In this document: positions 11,601 to 26,900 of the stretch, in pieces | Layout of the letters: each line of letters opens with the position of its first letter | Position numbering within the stretch: position 1 is the first letter of the stretch | Source of the DNA: Nymphaea colorata | Taxonomy: Eukaryota; Streptophyta; Magnoliopsida; Nymphaeales; Nymphaeaceae | Assembly (NCBI RefSeq): GCF_008831285.2 | Contig: NC_045150.1 | Location: forward strand, 8,570,001 to 8,630,000 | Reading direction: 5' to 3' | DNA length: 60,000 bases | The notes under the pieces: model-generated | Told to the model about the DNA's origin: nothing | The model's input: the letters and a program-made list of their open reading frames with translations, nothing else | Databases searched by the model: none | Program-made: the position numbers and the translations under genes

Positions 11601-14405
11601 ATTGTTGTTAGATGGGCTTCTTTTGCAAATGTGTTCGATGCCCTTCATCCAGCAAGTTCATGAGAATTGAGGCCTTCACTTGCTAGAAAGCACCATTATG
11701 GGACTCTGAGCATCATTGTCCCTTACCCTTGTTGTGAGGATGTATTCTATGTACCATTAGCTCAGATAAGGATGGATGCTGCAATGAGAAATTCTTCTAT
11801 GCAAATTCTTCATTGAAATAGTGGCATGTTGGTCTAGGTTCACTGCAGTTTTTGAACAGATGTCCATAAACGGCTAACATAAGTTTGGGGGAGGGCTAGG
11901 AGATCTTAAACTTTTCTGCATTTTGTCATCATCTTTTCCTCTTTTTTGTCTTCAGGTTCTCCTGTCAGTGTATAACCAATTTTTGAGTAAAAAGTTACTC
12001 TTTATTCTTCTCACTTGTGATGTGAATAGTAAACAAATTTCAGAGTATTCTGAATTGTTGCTTCCACATAATCTAACGGGACACAGTTTTTAGGATTTGG
12101 GTTTTAGTCTGTTTTGAATAGTTTTTAAGATTTGGGTCTTATTCTGTTTCAAATCCTTAAAGGTTTCTCTTAGTGTTCTTGCTTGAACTTGTCCTTACTG
12201 CTACAATGGTGCCTCATTCACTCAGAGATTACATCATATGGCTATTTCTTCAGAATAGTAGCATTTATACATATATGGTTATTCTTTTGGTTCAGGAAGT
12301 TCAAGTCTTTCTTTATAGCTTTATAAAATTTATTTGAGTAAAAAGAAAATGGAAAGTAAATCGACAAGCCAACCTCATTTCTTTTTGTCTTCTATTGTCT
12401 TCATATGCACACAACTTAATGTTGGCAGGAATGGTCTGTGGATCAAAAATTCTTTATGTTGGGGTTGAAAGATCAGCATGCTGATTTTGGCACGTGCTTA
12501 GTTTTCGAGAATTATCTTTGATCATTGTTATTCAGTTACAGTTCATTGTTACTTTTCTTTGGACAAGTTCTGATGTTTTGCTTCACTATATTTATAATAT
12601 AGATATTTTGATTTTTCGAAGCACATGGTGTCGTAGTTTTAAGCAATGGAAGAGCATTTTCTTTATAATTATATGCTTGATTTTTTGCCACTTGCAGGAA
12701 GGATTGACTGAGAAAGATATTCAGAGCAACTTTATTCGTGGTTCTAAGGCAGACATATCCTTTGCACGTGGAGAAGAAAATAAATATGTCACTGATGAAA
12801 ACCAAGCCGGTGAATTTTCTAGTGAACCGTCTGGTGGGGAAGTATCTGACAGTGTCACCCATGGAGAGCAGCAACCTAAATCAAAGTCTAAGAAGAGTCG
12901 AACGAATAAGATACCTCATGAGTTCTTGAGCCAAGAAAACTACTTTAATAAGAGGACTTATTTGACACCATTGCAGGTAGTTTCCTGAATGCTGGTTAAA
13001 TAGATTACAAAGGGTCTTTCAGCTTCTTACTTGATTGAAATTTTTGAATTCCTATGAGCTTGTCCTCTATAATCTAGCTAATTCATGACTATATTTGAAC
13101 TTGTTCAACAAGAGCTTGTCAAGCTTTTTTCCAGTTTTTCTTGCTTTCTTTATTTTTCTCTTTCATTTTCTCTGCTGGTTACTAATTCCATTTTCTTTTC
13201 GCTTTTTGTGTTATTTAGAATTTTAGATTATCTTTTTATGGAATGGTGAACCAGGTGGGTCAGATATGCTTTACTGGGACTAGGGATGATCATTCATTTT
13301 GAAGGACTATCCAATATCAGATCCTTGGAAGGAAATTAGTCAAAGGTTTTTAGGAAATCCAATCCAATTGGCACTTCATAGTTCAGGTTTTTTAACTAAA
13401 TCTAGCGAATGCCTGAATACCGTACATGTAATGATAGTTGGATTTGGTATGACACCTATGTCATCAGATATTCACAAACCTCTTTAAAGAGGAATGACAC
13501 AAGATATGCACAATACAATGAAATATGTGATGAATTGCGCTTTTGCATTGCTGAGGATAAACAGTCAATTATGAGCCTTTGCACATTTTCTTTTTGTGCT
13601 ATAAGAATGGTTTTGACTTTTGAGGATAATAGGTCACCAGTTTCTGGAGAATTTTTGTGACTTCTTGTTCTTAGTGCACTTTTGGTCATCAATGATCATG
13701 AAACAAGGTCTCTAACCTGTCCTCCAAAGAGCCTTCTATGTGCACTCTTAAGTCACATGGGTACTTTAGTAAGGTCCACGTACCCGTGTCGCCATACCCG
13801 TGCCCAAAATGACTACTTGGACACACTTGGGTACCTTTAGATCCAAAGTGTTTAATTTTTCTTTGATTTAATTTTTTCCACCTTTTCATTCTATTCTTAT
13901 TGTTCAATAACATATAATGTTTTTGTTTATATCTCTTTTTTATTAAAATGTTGCTTTCATTTTGATTTTTTTTTGTCTTATTTTGCATACCTACATATTG
14001 CATACATATATCCTACCGTACCCCTTTACCCACATTTTTTAAAGTTGTCGTTTTGGTACCTGTACCCATGTGACTTAGGTGCACTCTCCACCAGGGAAAA
14101 GATGGGTTGTAAATGCTTATATGTTAACTCGTTGAAATGATCTGTTTTAGTTTTGACTTTTTTGGTTTTCATTCTCTCCCTCTCTCTCTCTCACAGGTCC
14201 AGGACATGCTAAGACTTTTGTGGAAGAATGAGCATAATATTTTTTCTCTTATTTGGGCATTGCAACCAAATTTGTCTGCAACTATGAAGAATAGGAGTTT
14301 CTCAATGTTCTTCTTACAAGCTTTGCTTGTTCCACCAAGTAGGTTCCGACCTCCAAATGAAATAAATACTTCGGTAAGCTTTTCATTTCTTTAATCTCTC
14401 TCTCT

Positions 14406-14465
<60 letters not shown>

Positions 14466-17400
14466 TTCTGGGACAATTGAGCGAGACTTGTTTTTCTTCT
14501 TGTTTTGGGATGGTGGATAATATCTTAGTTGTCATGGCGCTCAGACCCTGCTAGGCGATGCCGCCTGGGCGCCAGGCAGCGCCTAGCGCCTGGGCGGGAC
14601 TAGGTGTGCCTAGGCAAGAAAGGCGACTTTTTTTTTTGGTTTTTTTAGTTATGTTGACCATTACATAATAAAATTATGTACTTAACTGACTGAACTGTAA
14701 GTTTCTATTCCAAGTAAAACTTAGAAAACTGTTCTGTTCTGTTCTAATAGACTATTTCATTTGAATCATTTCAAACAAAAAATCCTATCAAATCAGTACA
14801 TTTAATATACATTACAAGTTTACAACAGATTGTACATATAACATATATTATATATATAACACACAAAACACCCTCACAAAGAAACTAAATCTGTATTCAG
14901 GTTGAAAAGTGAGGTCTGCACGTATTTCTCTGATTACTAAACGTGCACTAAACAAGAGAAACTGGTGGTCTTTTTACCATATACGATAAACCTAGGTTTT
15001 AACATGGGTAAGAAGGCTGGCATAGGTTCCACAAAATATGTTTTAGAGCACGTAAGATATATACAGAAATTCATTGGTTTTATAGAATATGTACTTAACG
15101 TATGGCTGAAACTTCCACTTGATGATTTGATATAGAATATGTAATTAACGTACAACAAACTATACTTAAAGGACAGAAATTATATAATATAACTGCATAT
15201 AGTATAAGTATATACGGTATAACAGTGTATAATAAAATTACAGGACTTAATTTGAAGGGAAGGTGACTTTTCACCTTCCCATGAACTAGGCGTGCTAGCG
15301 CCTGGTGCAGCCTAGGTGCACCTAGGCGCCAGTCTAACACCTGTTGCTTAAGTGATGGACTTAGGCGGCAGGTGTGGACTCATGCCTAGGCCACCCTAGG
15401 TGTGGATTTGTAGTCGCCTTAACAACTAAGGATAAGATGCTTTTCTTGTGTTCTTGTCTAGGTACTTGGTTAACCTAAGTTTCCCTGAAGTCATAATATT
15501 AATACTTACAAGTGGTTTCCCGTGTTGTTGCTTTCATAGTTTCTGGTTAATCTAAAGTGTTTCGGTGCAGCAGTAAAACTTAATGCTGGTTACTCTAGCT
15601 ATGTTCTTTATGTCACACAATGTCTGTTTATCTTGTCATCAATATGTGGCACTTAAAGTCCTTTCTGCTTGGGAGTGGATATCCTTTGTCTCTTGGTAAT
15701 TTGTTACCATTACATTCTTTTTCTTTTCCCCTTCCTTTGGACATGACAGTGAGGGAGCCCTTGACCGATAATGACCTAATGAAGTGCACACAAAATTCAC
15801 AAATTGATCTTAATCCTATTTGGAGATAACAAATACTTGTATTGTTAGGTTGCTACCTAAAATACGTAGCCATATGCTTTTCTACCATTAATATTAGTGC
15901 ACTCTCTTGTGTATGAAAGAGGGACGTCATCTCATTCAATGTGGAATATGTATATTGTGGAGCTTTCAAGATGCTCTCTTTTCTTCATCACTAGTTGATG
16001 TTGGTTGAAATTGGAGACAGTGAAAATGAATGGGGAGAAGGAGTTGTAGGCTTTAGTGGATACAATTTGAGTCATTTGGCAAACCCGCATCAATGGGCTA
16101 AACATGGGCTTGGATATGTCTGCTATTTGGACACAAGAAACTGTATAGCCATCTCATCGCAGTCAAGTTCTGTTTAGAATGCTTCGCACCTGTCTACACC
16201 CATATCTGCACCCATTTGTAGTAGTATATGGGGGGCATACTTGTAATTAGGTCAAGTCTAGAATAAGAATGGGCCTGGACACTTACTTACGAGACCCAGT
16301 TATTGTAATCACCTTATCTTACGTAGGGCTGGTGAACCCCAACTTGATTGATTAGTGAAATGTTTGAGGACTAACCCTAGACTGAGGGATTAGTAGTGTG
16401 CGTGCATTTTGGTTACTATTCTTGGTAAACATAGACTTCCAAACTAGTATCAAAGCTCATGGCGGCGACCCTGGCAGCACTCGAAGGAATGTGCAAGCAA
16501 GCCGAGGACGACCGCAGGATGATGTCTGGCTGGCTGGAACCCATGGAGAAAAACATAGGGGAATTGGGCCAGCAGTTGTCCGATGTCACCCAAAGGATGC
16601 TGATGTTGGTGATGGAGAATCAAATGGTAACATCGCCATTACGAGAGCTAATTCAGCAGACGTTGGCAAGGAACGCACCAGAGTATGCTCACGGCAGCCA
16701 TGATGCGTCTTTGAAAGACGATCGAGACTTGCACACACCAATTAAACGCCAGACAGAGGACATACAGGTACGCTCCCTGAAAACCATAGACGAACGGGAG
16801 AGGGAACTTACTTTAATAAACCATTGAAGGTCGACTTTCCAAAGCTTTCCGACGACGACCCGATGAGTTGGGTATTCAAGGCTGAACAATTTTTCGACTG
16901 TCAGAATGTTTCAGCCGAGCAGAGAGTGGGAATAGCACGATCCATTTAGTGGGGGCAGCCATCTGATGGTATGGGTGGCTGGTAACCCAGCAGGGCAGGC
17001 TCGATTGGGGATTCTTTGTACAGGTGTTGAATACATGATTTGGTCCTTTGGCTTACTCGACCAAAACATCGAACTCTCTAAAATACGCCAGAAGGGAGAC
17101 GTGGTCACGTACCAGGCCAAATTTGAAGAAATCAGCAATATGGTTCATGGTTGGCCGATTGGAGCACCGATAGGGGTCTTCGTGGGAGGGCTGAAGGAGG
17201 AAATCAAGATTGAGGTCCAGGCAGCTCGTCCCCAAACCATACTAGAAAGCTTTGAAGTAGCTAGAGTAGAAGAAGAAAAATCCAAACGATGGGGAAGAAC
17301 AAGTCAAGAATGGGGGATTAGTAGAACTCAGTATGCGAAGCGACCACTGCTTCTAAAGAGGCGGGTGAACCACCTCCGGTGATCAGAAACACAAAGGACA

Positions 17401-20400
17401 ATCGAGGGGTACCGGTGAAATGTCTCAGTCCAGATCAGATGCAGGACAGAAGAAAAAGGGGACTGTGTTTCCAATGTGAGGAAAAGTGGACACCAGGCCA
17501 TGTTTGCAAGAAATTATACACGTACTTAGTAGAGGAAGAGGAAGTTGCAGCCACAGAAGAATTGGAAGAAGTAGACGTGAGGGAAGAGGAAGAACCAGAA
17601 CAAGAGGCGACACCAGAAATATCATTTCATGCCTTAACAGGGAGTTGTTCATTCCAATTAATACGCTTGGAAGGGAGGCTGAAAGGGCGGAAAGTCAGTA
17701 TACTTGTAGACACATGGTCTACACATAACTTTGTATGTGAGAAAACAGCCAAGGCCTGCGGCTGTCGCATTTTTGAGCAACCAGAATTTCGTGTAGCAGT
17801 GGGTGATGGCAGCTTGTTGTCCTGCCAAGGAAGATGTCCTAAAGAGGAGGTAGAAATACAAGGCTGTCGATTCCAGGTAGAGCTGTATCCCTTAGCAATG
17901 GGAGGGGCAGACCTGGTGTTGGGAATCCAGTGGTTAAGACGATAGGGGATTGTGGAATGGCACTTTGAGAATATGACAATGATGTTTCAAGGAGAAGGAG
18001 GTCCCCAAGAACTGTTGGCCAGCAAAAAGGTTGCGTGGGATGCTTGCTGTATAGAAAAGAAACCTGCGTTAGGAGCAAGTGCTGAAGGGGTATACCTTCT
18101 ATTAATGTCAGTAACAGTGTCAGAAAGAGAGACCACCAGGGAATATCAGGATAAATGCTCCGAAAGGCTCAGACCTGTGTTGCTGGAATTTGCCAATGTA
18201 TTTCAGAAACCAAAGGGGTTACCGCCCATCAGAGTCCTTGATAATAAAATTGAAACAGAGCCAAATTCTGCCCCAGTCAAGCTGAGACCTTATCGCTACA
18301 GCTATTCTCAAAAGGAAGAGATTGAAAAATTAGTTGGAGACATGCTGCAGGAAGGAGTTATAACACCCAACAAGAGTCCTTATTCTTCCCCAGCCCTCTT
18401 TGTAAACAAGAAGGATGGCTGTTGGCGTTTCTGTGTGGATTACAAAGCGTTGAACACAACAACTGTAAAAAATAGGTATCCTATTCCCATTGTTGAAGAA
18501 CTCCTAGATGAATTGTTTGGCTCAGCAATCTTCATTAAACTGCACCTGCGGGCAGGGTATCATCAAATTAGGATGGACTCCAAGACGCTCCTAAGACAGC
18601 ATTTCAGACCCATGAGGGTCATTATGAGTTTAGGGTAATGCCCTTTGGCCTTACCAACGCTCCTGCTGCCTTTCAGGCCTTATTGAACCAAATATTCCGG
18701 CCGTTTCTGTGCAAGCGTGTCTTGGTGTTTTTTGAAGACATACTAGTATACAGCAAGGATGAAAAATCGCACCAAGACCATGTGAGAAGTGTGCTACAGA
18801 CGTTGAGACTTCACCGACTGCACGTGAAGGCTTCTAAATGCTCCTTTGGCATGCATCGAATCACGTACTTGGGGCATACCATTACACGAGGAGTGCTTAT
18901 GAAAGATGACAAGGTAGCTGCCATCAAAGAGTGGCAACCTCCAGAGCACGTGAAGGGGATGGGAGCTTTTCTTAGGCTGACTGGGTACTACAGAAGATTC
19001 GTCATGAAAAATAGCAGCTCCATTGACTGAAATGATAAAGAAAAACAAATGGGAGTGGAGGGAGTGGAATGAATTCAGATTGGAAGCTTTTAGCCAGTTG
19101 AAAGAGGCGATAACCAGCGCACCTGTATTAGCTCTGCCAAATTTCAGCAAGCCCTTCGCCGTGGAGACTAATGCATCAGACATTGGGGTTGGGGCAGTGC
19201 TGACTCAAGACAGTCACCTGATAGCTTATTTCTGCAAATCATGGGTATTAATTTTAAAGGGAAATCAGCTTATGAAAGGGAGCTCATTGCATTGGTATCA
19301 GCGGTTCAAAAACGGCGACATCTTTTAGGGCATAAGTAAGTATACATGACTAAATGAGGGAAGGAGAGGAAAACTGTTGGAAATAACCAACCATTATAAT
19401 GTTTTCTTTTTTAAATTTGTTTTTCAATAATCACATGATTTACTACCATACCTGAGTCCCAACTACTGCTCTAGCCTTCTCCACTTCCATTCTATATTGC
19501 CAGTCGTAATTGCATATTAATGCACACTCTAGTTTCAGTCTTCGGCTCCAATACTAGTATTTTCAGTACTATGAATTGGCATTCAAGTCATTATATATGT
19601 ACTGTTGTTTTAAATTGTGACGTTACATTCTCTCTCATACTCTTTCCATGTTGTTGGAACAGCCTCAAAATGTTTTACTAAGTAGGGTACTGCAATCAAA
19701 TATCAGTTTAGCAGATGCCTTAAAAGATACCAAGCCTGGACATTCAATCAGCCTTCAGAATTTGAACCAGTGGATCCAGCTCCAAGAAGTAGTGAATGTG
19801 CTCTTCGATAGCAGCAAGGCAACTAGTAAGTACTTGAACTCCTTTTTGGGTTGCAGTTGGGCCATAACTCATAAGTTTTTTGTCATTTTTTATTGTGCTG
19901 AGTCCAGTTGCATCTTGAGCTCTCATGAATCTGGCTATCCCTTAGGTTAACTAGTTTCTGATCCTAATTCCTCTAAATAAATACACCCTGGAAAAATGTG
20001 GTGTTACCTTTTGTTTGTTAAACTTGCTCTAGTGGGTTGCCAACTGATGAGACCATGGCCATGTAGTCTGTAAGATTGTAAGGCTATGGACCATGGACTG
20101 GGTCGACTAGTCCCTGCTAGTCATTTGAATAACTATTAGATTCTTGGTTGGGCCTACATTTGTTTTGCTTTTTTCCGTTAATATGATAATACTTCCGTGT
20201 TCTTTTAGAAGGTTTGGTAAGTTCTATATTTTATGTGTGTATTTATCTGTCCCAGATCCAGCCAGTTTGTAGCTTTTATTCGTCTTCCCATATACATACT
20301 GGTTAGAATGTGGTAGTACCTTATATTGCCAACCTAGCTCTAGTCAGTAGCCAGTCAACTAGTCGATGGCAATGTAATTAGTATGGATATGTACCATGGG

Positions 20401-23400
20401 GCATGGACTGAGTCGACATATCGGACATGTCCATGGTACGTTCCTTATCGCATGGCAGTAGAGTGGTGAGTGATTGTTGTTGAACATTGGAAATCTATGT
20501 AAAGAAAGGGCTATTGAAATGGAGTCTTTAGGTAGAAACGAAATTCCCAACTTAGAGGGGCTCGTCATAATTGCTTTACATAGGCAAGGGTGGAAACCTT
20601 CACTAATATCCCTAACAACTGAGAAATTTCTGGAGGCATAAAATGATATTTATTTTCTGATATTCAATTCGTATCTGCAGTATCTCTCTCTCTCTCGCTC
20701 GCTTGCTTGCATGCGCATATGTACACAGACCCATATAAAAAGTACCTGCTTTTCTCAAATAAAAGTGTTTGCATGTTTCTACTCCATAAAACAGAGAGCT
20801 TCTTGTCTGGTTTTCATTTGCCGAAGACATACTATATGTCTCCACGTGTTACACCATAGTAGCATGTGGACTCTCATGATGAGTGGTCTTGAAGCATCAG
20901 TATACTATGACCATTATCCTATTTCTTGGTGTTGAATATGGGATGCAGACTGAAACTGTTATGGCTTCACCAGATTCATTTAGCTGCGAGTCAATGAAGA
21001 GTTGCAGTTCATCAAATCAAAAACGTGGAAAGGAAAGGATAATAGGAATCTTCTTATCATGAATGAAGCATGTGTTTCGGTGGGTCAGTAGGCTAAAACC
21101 AAGTTAAACTAGGATCTTTTAGTCTTTTGTGTGGCATAGCTTTGACTTAGAAAATACAGTCATACAGAAGGTGGTTGTATTTTTAAATTCCAGCATGTTT
21201 TATGGATCCTTAATTGTATGGAGCCATTTGGGATTTAGCTTCAGGGCAAAAGATCTCCAAGTGAAAACCTGGATCAGCATATAGTGACGCACCTGCAAAA
21301 GTAAATTCACTTGGCTTCATGCATGGTGTCGACAAATAAGCATATCTTATAAGGCAAATTTTCAGTGAGACACATAAAGATAGGACTAGGGGACAATAAA
21401 ACACCTAAGTTTTCTATTATTGAAAACACATCTAAGAATTTTCCTGGTTAATGTAGAACATCCATAAGTTTATCTTTGTAAAATGAACTGTTAAGTTAGT
21501 GAAAAATACTATTTTTCCTTTTCAAAGGAAACATGAAAAACATACATACTTTTGAAGAAATACTTAATTTTTGTAACCTCCATCTATTTTTTGCTGCTTG
21601 TTCTGTATTCAAGATTGATTTCATCATGATATTTCAGATTTGAACATGCATATGTACATGTATGTTACTATTGTTTATATATTTGATGCGCGTGTTTGTG
21701 GTTTTATTCACATGTTGTTTCAATAGTTTCTTTTATTTGTTGCTAATGTTTTTAACCTTTTTTAAGACACTGCCTGGTTTTTGCATGAACCTGCATGAAT
21801 TCTGTTGCGTGCTAAGGGAATATGACTTTGTAGATACCCTTAGCACTTCGACTACATGGCTTTGGTTATGATTGATTGCTTAGATAGTTGAAGAATCAAT
21901 CCGTAGCTCAGTTTATGAACCATCTTAGTTAAACTTTTCACTTTTCCATCTTCCTCCATAGTGTTTTGTGGGGATTGCTTGATTCTTGGTGCCCTTGATG
22001 GTGTTTGTTGCTTCTTAGCAGCCCTACTCTTCATTTCTGTTTTTTCTGTTAGTTTTGCTGCGGGAAAATGTTAAAATTTGGTGTTATGACTCATGTACAG
22101 AACATCTTTTGTAATATTTGTTGCCAGTATGTTTTCTTGATTAACAGGTTGGTCTTACTGTCATTTTCTCCTTATTGTAGGTAGAAGTGAAAGAACTATT
22201 AAAGGAATATGTCAAATACTAGACAAAAAAGATGGTCTTTTCCGCCAAAATATGATGGGAAAGAGGGTTAATTTTGCCTGTCGATCTGTGATATCTCCAG
22301 ATCCTTATCTAGCTGTTAATGAGATTGGCATTCCTCCATATTTTGCTATGAGATTAACATACCCTGAGGTGAGATTAGCTTACGTGATTTTATTTTTGAT
22401 AGGATGTATCTGCTGAAGTTCACCTGATATTATACGGTTCTTTGTGGTTCTCTTGTTAATGGGATTTCAATTGGCCTAAACTCCATGGCTTGAGAAGCTG
22501 GTTCAAGCTGGAGTTTAGCTATGTGACACGGTGATAGCTATTAAGAAATGCGATTGAAATGTAATTATCAGAAGAGGAATTATAGAGTAAATAATGTTGG
22601 GTCAGATCTTTCAAAATGGATCTTCCATCCTATCTTTCAACCACACTATATAAGGTTATAAAGGCGTAAGATTCATTACTGATTAATGAAGAACATGGTT
22701 TAGGGTTGGCTAACCCTAGAAGGCAGTGTGCGTGAGTGTGTTAAACCATGTTAGCATTTCTTACTTTATGTTTTAGTCGAGGTAGCTGCCGCCAGCTACC
22801 AATTGGTATAAGAGCCTCAACATGACCAATAAGATGCTCGCTGCACTAGAGGCCTTCAAGAAGCAAACTGAGGAAGCATGGGTGACCATGGGCGATAGGA
22901 TGGACAACGTCGAGCGTAGCTGCAATGAAATCCTTTGAGTTCGACTTGCGTGCGCAGACAGTCTTGAATGAACAACAAAATTTGTCTGCTCTGCTGGGTG
23001 ATATGCTTTCCAAGCAGGACAGACCTTCACCCAGCATCAAACAGGTGAGCGCTCCATGAAACAATGAGCAGTGAGAGGCGCATGATCCACTCCACGAAAC
23101 TGTGAGCAGTGAGAGGCGCATGATCCCCTACAATCGTCAATAAGAAACAATGGCTTAGGTATGCCCCTGACTCTCAATACATCGGTGACATGAGTTTCAG
23201 GGGAGGAGAGTTTCATTCAAACCTCCGAACTCCAAACTTGGAGTTCCCCAAATTTTCAAGAGAGGACCCGTTGAGCTGGGTCTTTTGTGCAGAGCAGTAT
23301 TTCGACTGCCTGAGCATTCCCCTTGAAAATAGAGTCTCCCATGTGGCTATGCATCTGGAAGGGGCAGCCATCCGGTGGTATAGATGGCTACTAGCACAAC

Positions 23401-23928
23401 AAGGTAAATCAACTTGGTGTGAGTTTGTCGCAGCCCTAACTGTGTGTTTCAGCCCCTCCACTTACCTGGATTTGCCTGTTGAATTGCCTAAGATACAACA
23501 AAAGGGTACTGTCACTAAGTACCAGGCAAAGTTTGAGGACAAGAACAACATGAAGCGTTGGTAGCCCAACTAGTTCCTCATAGGAGCGTTCATTGGTGGT
23601 TTGCATGATAGATCTGAGGATCGGTGTCCAAGCTACCAGACATCAATCACTGCTGGAAAGTTTTGAATTAGCTAGGATAGCTGAAGAAAAGCATGCCAGA
23701 TTTGGATTTGGGTTGTGTGTAGCAGAGTGCCGAAGGGACCATCGTGGTCACCATAGAAAACGATGACTCATGCTAGCGAGGGTGGCGATTGTGGCACCAC
23801 AGAAGCCGGCAGGTGCTGGTGAAGCGTCTGAACCTATGTCACATAGGTACGGGTACAGGTGTGGGTACAAACCATTTTTAAAAAACTTGGGTGCGGGGGT
23901 ACAACCGTACACACACACACACACACAC

Positions 23929-23974
<46 letters not shown>

Positions 23975-26900
23975 AAAAAATTACAAACAAAATAACATAT
24001 TCATAAATTGTTACGTGAAGTGAGATGGGAGAAGTGAAGAGGTCGAGAAAGGGAGAGAGAAAAACTGAAAAACACATTCCATTAGTCTGCCCTATTCTCA
24101 CGTTAAATGAGAATTAGGGTAAGATAACAAATTACAAGAATAGTCCACTACTAGAACATTTATTTGTAAAGAGTTGTTCCTAAAACTCTTAAATATTCAA
24201 AACACCACCTAACACAAATATTATTCAACACTCCACCTCAAGCTGGAGCATAGATGTTAATAATGCTCAGCTTGTCACAACATCTAGAAAACTCTGCAAT
24301 AGGCAAGGCTTTAGTGAAGATATCAGCGGCTTGATCTTCAGAGGCTACATGTATAGTGGAGATGATTCCTTCTACTTCAATGTGCTTTGTCCTCTCATGA
24401 AATACATGATTATTGGCAATGTAGGTGGCAGTCCTGTTATGCTTCTTGGTTCTCCAAGATATGAGGTTTCCTCCCACAAACACACAAAACCCTGTGGTAG
24501 ACTTCCTGTCATTAACTGAGCCTGCATAATCTGCATCCTTGTAAGCTTCAACATTAAGAGATGTACCTCTTCTAAAGAAAAGGCCTTTGCCAGGTGAGGA
24601 CTTTAAATACTTGACAATTAGCATAGCTGTATCCCAATGTGATTTTTTTGGTTTTTCCATGAATTGGCTTAATTTTTTCACAGCAAAGCTAATATCTGGT
24701 CGAGTTACTGTCACATAAAGAAGCTTACCAATTAACGATCTGTAGGCTTGTGAAGCTATATCTTCTGAGTCATAATCATAAAGATGTACCTTGGGTTTAT
24801 AGGAAGAGTTGCAGGTTTAGCTCCTAGCATCCCTGTGTCCTTTAAAAGATCAAGAACATACTTCCTTTGTGATAATAGCACTCCTTCCTTACTACGAGCA
24901 AATTCAATACCAAGGAAGTACCACAACTGACCAAGATCTTTGGTAACAAAGTGTTTTTGTAGAAATTTCTTTGTTTGAGCTACCTCCTGCTCACATTCAC
25001 CCGTCAAAACAATATCATCAACATACACCACTAGCACAACTGTACATCTCAATCATTTTTTAATAAACAACGAATGGTCTAGCTGAGACCTCTTAAACCC
25101 ACATTCTAACACAACATCTGAGAATTTGTGAAACCAAGCACAAGGACTTTGTTTCAAGCCATATATAGCTTTCTTCAACTTACACACCTTACCACACTCC
25201 CCCTCACGTTAAAACCAGGAGGCTGCTGCATATAAACTGTCTCATCAAGGTTCCTATACAAGAAAGCATTTTTGACATCCAATTGATACAAGGGCCAATT
25301 ATAATGTACAACAACAGACACAATAAGACGTATGGTACACATCCTGGCCATAGGAGAAAAAGTCTCAAAGAAATCGACACCATATGTTTGAGTATACCCT
25401 TTTGCGACAAGACGAGCTTTATAACGTTCCACTGAGCCATTGGATAAGTACTTTATGGTAAAAACCTATTTGGAGCCCACAACATCACAACCAGAAGGGG
25501 GATCGACTAATTCCGATGTCCCTCATTGCAGTAGTGTCTCCATCTCATCCTGCATAGCTTGTCACCATTTTGGGTCAAGTAATGCCTGTTGGTGATTAGA
25601 AGGAATCGAATGTATTGACAAGGTTGACACAAACTGCTGTAAGCTACCACCAATATTGTCAGTAGAAACAAATTGAGATATGGGGTGCAAACTACACTAT
25701 CGTTTGCCTTTGAGTAAGGCAATCGGTTAAGTCCAAAGATATTTTATAAGCATCTTGCGGAGGAGGAACAGTGAGGTCAGGTATGCTTACATCCTGGTAA
25801 GCAACTAGTGGGCTGTCATGATCATAAGCACGTCAGTGGGTGTATACTAGTGGGGGATCATGGATTCTGTTGACACTGGGAGGTGAACCAGTAACACACA
25901 GACTGGACTGCAGGGGAATTGGTGGTATAGGTAAAGGAATAAACATCGACTTGATTGATAGTAATGGAGTAGACTTGAAATAAGGACATGACTCAAAGAA
26001 TGTAACATCCGCACTGTTGTACTGCTTATGAGTATGGGGGTCAAAACAAATATAACCCTTTTGGTGTTTTGGATAACCAATGAAAATACATTTAATTGAT
26101 TGTGCACCAAGTTTATCCCTATTATGACCAAAGATGTGAACGAAGCAAGTACACCCAAAGACTTTGGGGGGAAGGGAAAATAAAGGTCTATCTGGATAGA
26201 GAACTTGAATGAGAATTTGATTGCGAATGGACGATGGTGGAAGATGGTTAATTAGGTAACATGCAGTGAGTATGACATCACCCCAAAATTGGGCCGGAAC
26301 ACAACTATGTATCATGAGGGTAGGAGCTATGTATAGTAGCTGACGATGTTTACGTTCAACAATACCATTTTGTTGAGAAGTGTGGGGACAAGTAAATTGA
26401 GGGCAAATTCCATATTTGGTGTAAAATTGCAGCAATGTATTGGATTTGAACTCACAAGCATTATCAGTGCGAATGTTTTTGACAATGGAACCAAATTGAG
26501 TCTTTATTTCAATAATGAAATTTTGAAGAATACAAATAACTTCAGACCCCTCTTTTAACAAAAACACCCAACTAAGACGAGAAAAATCGTCAACAATAAC
26601 AGGGTAATACCTAAACTTGGCTCGGCTTACAACCCGGTTAGGCCCCCAAATTCAACATGACTGAGATAAAAAACTGCATGACTCGACAGACTAATACTGG
26701 AAGGAAAACTACTTCTAGTGTGTTTGCCCAATCGACAGGCCTTACACTGGAATGACTCAGACACAGAAATATTAGGGAGGACACCACGAAGCTTGGATAA
26801 TGAAGGATGACCTAGTCGGAGATGCCACTGATATGGGATAGGCTGAGATACAGCCATAGATGCCACACCGTCCACTGGTCCAAATAGAAGGTAAACTCCC

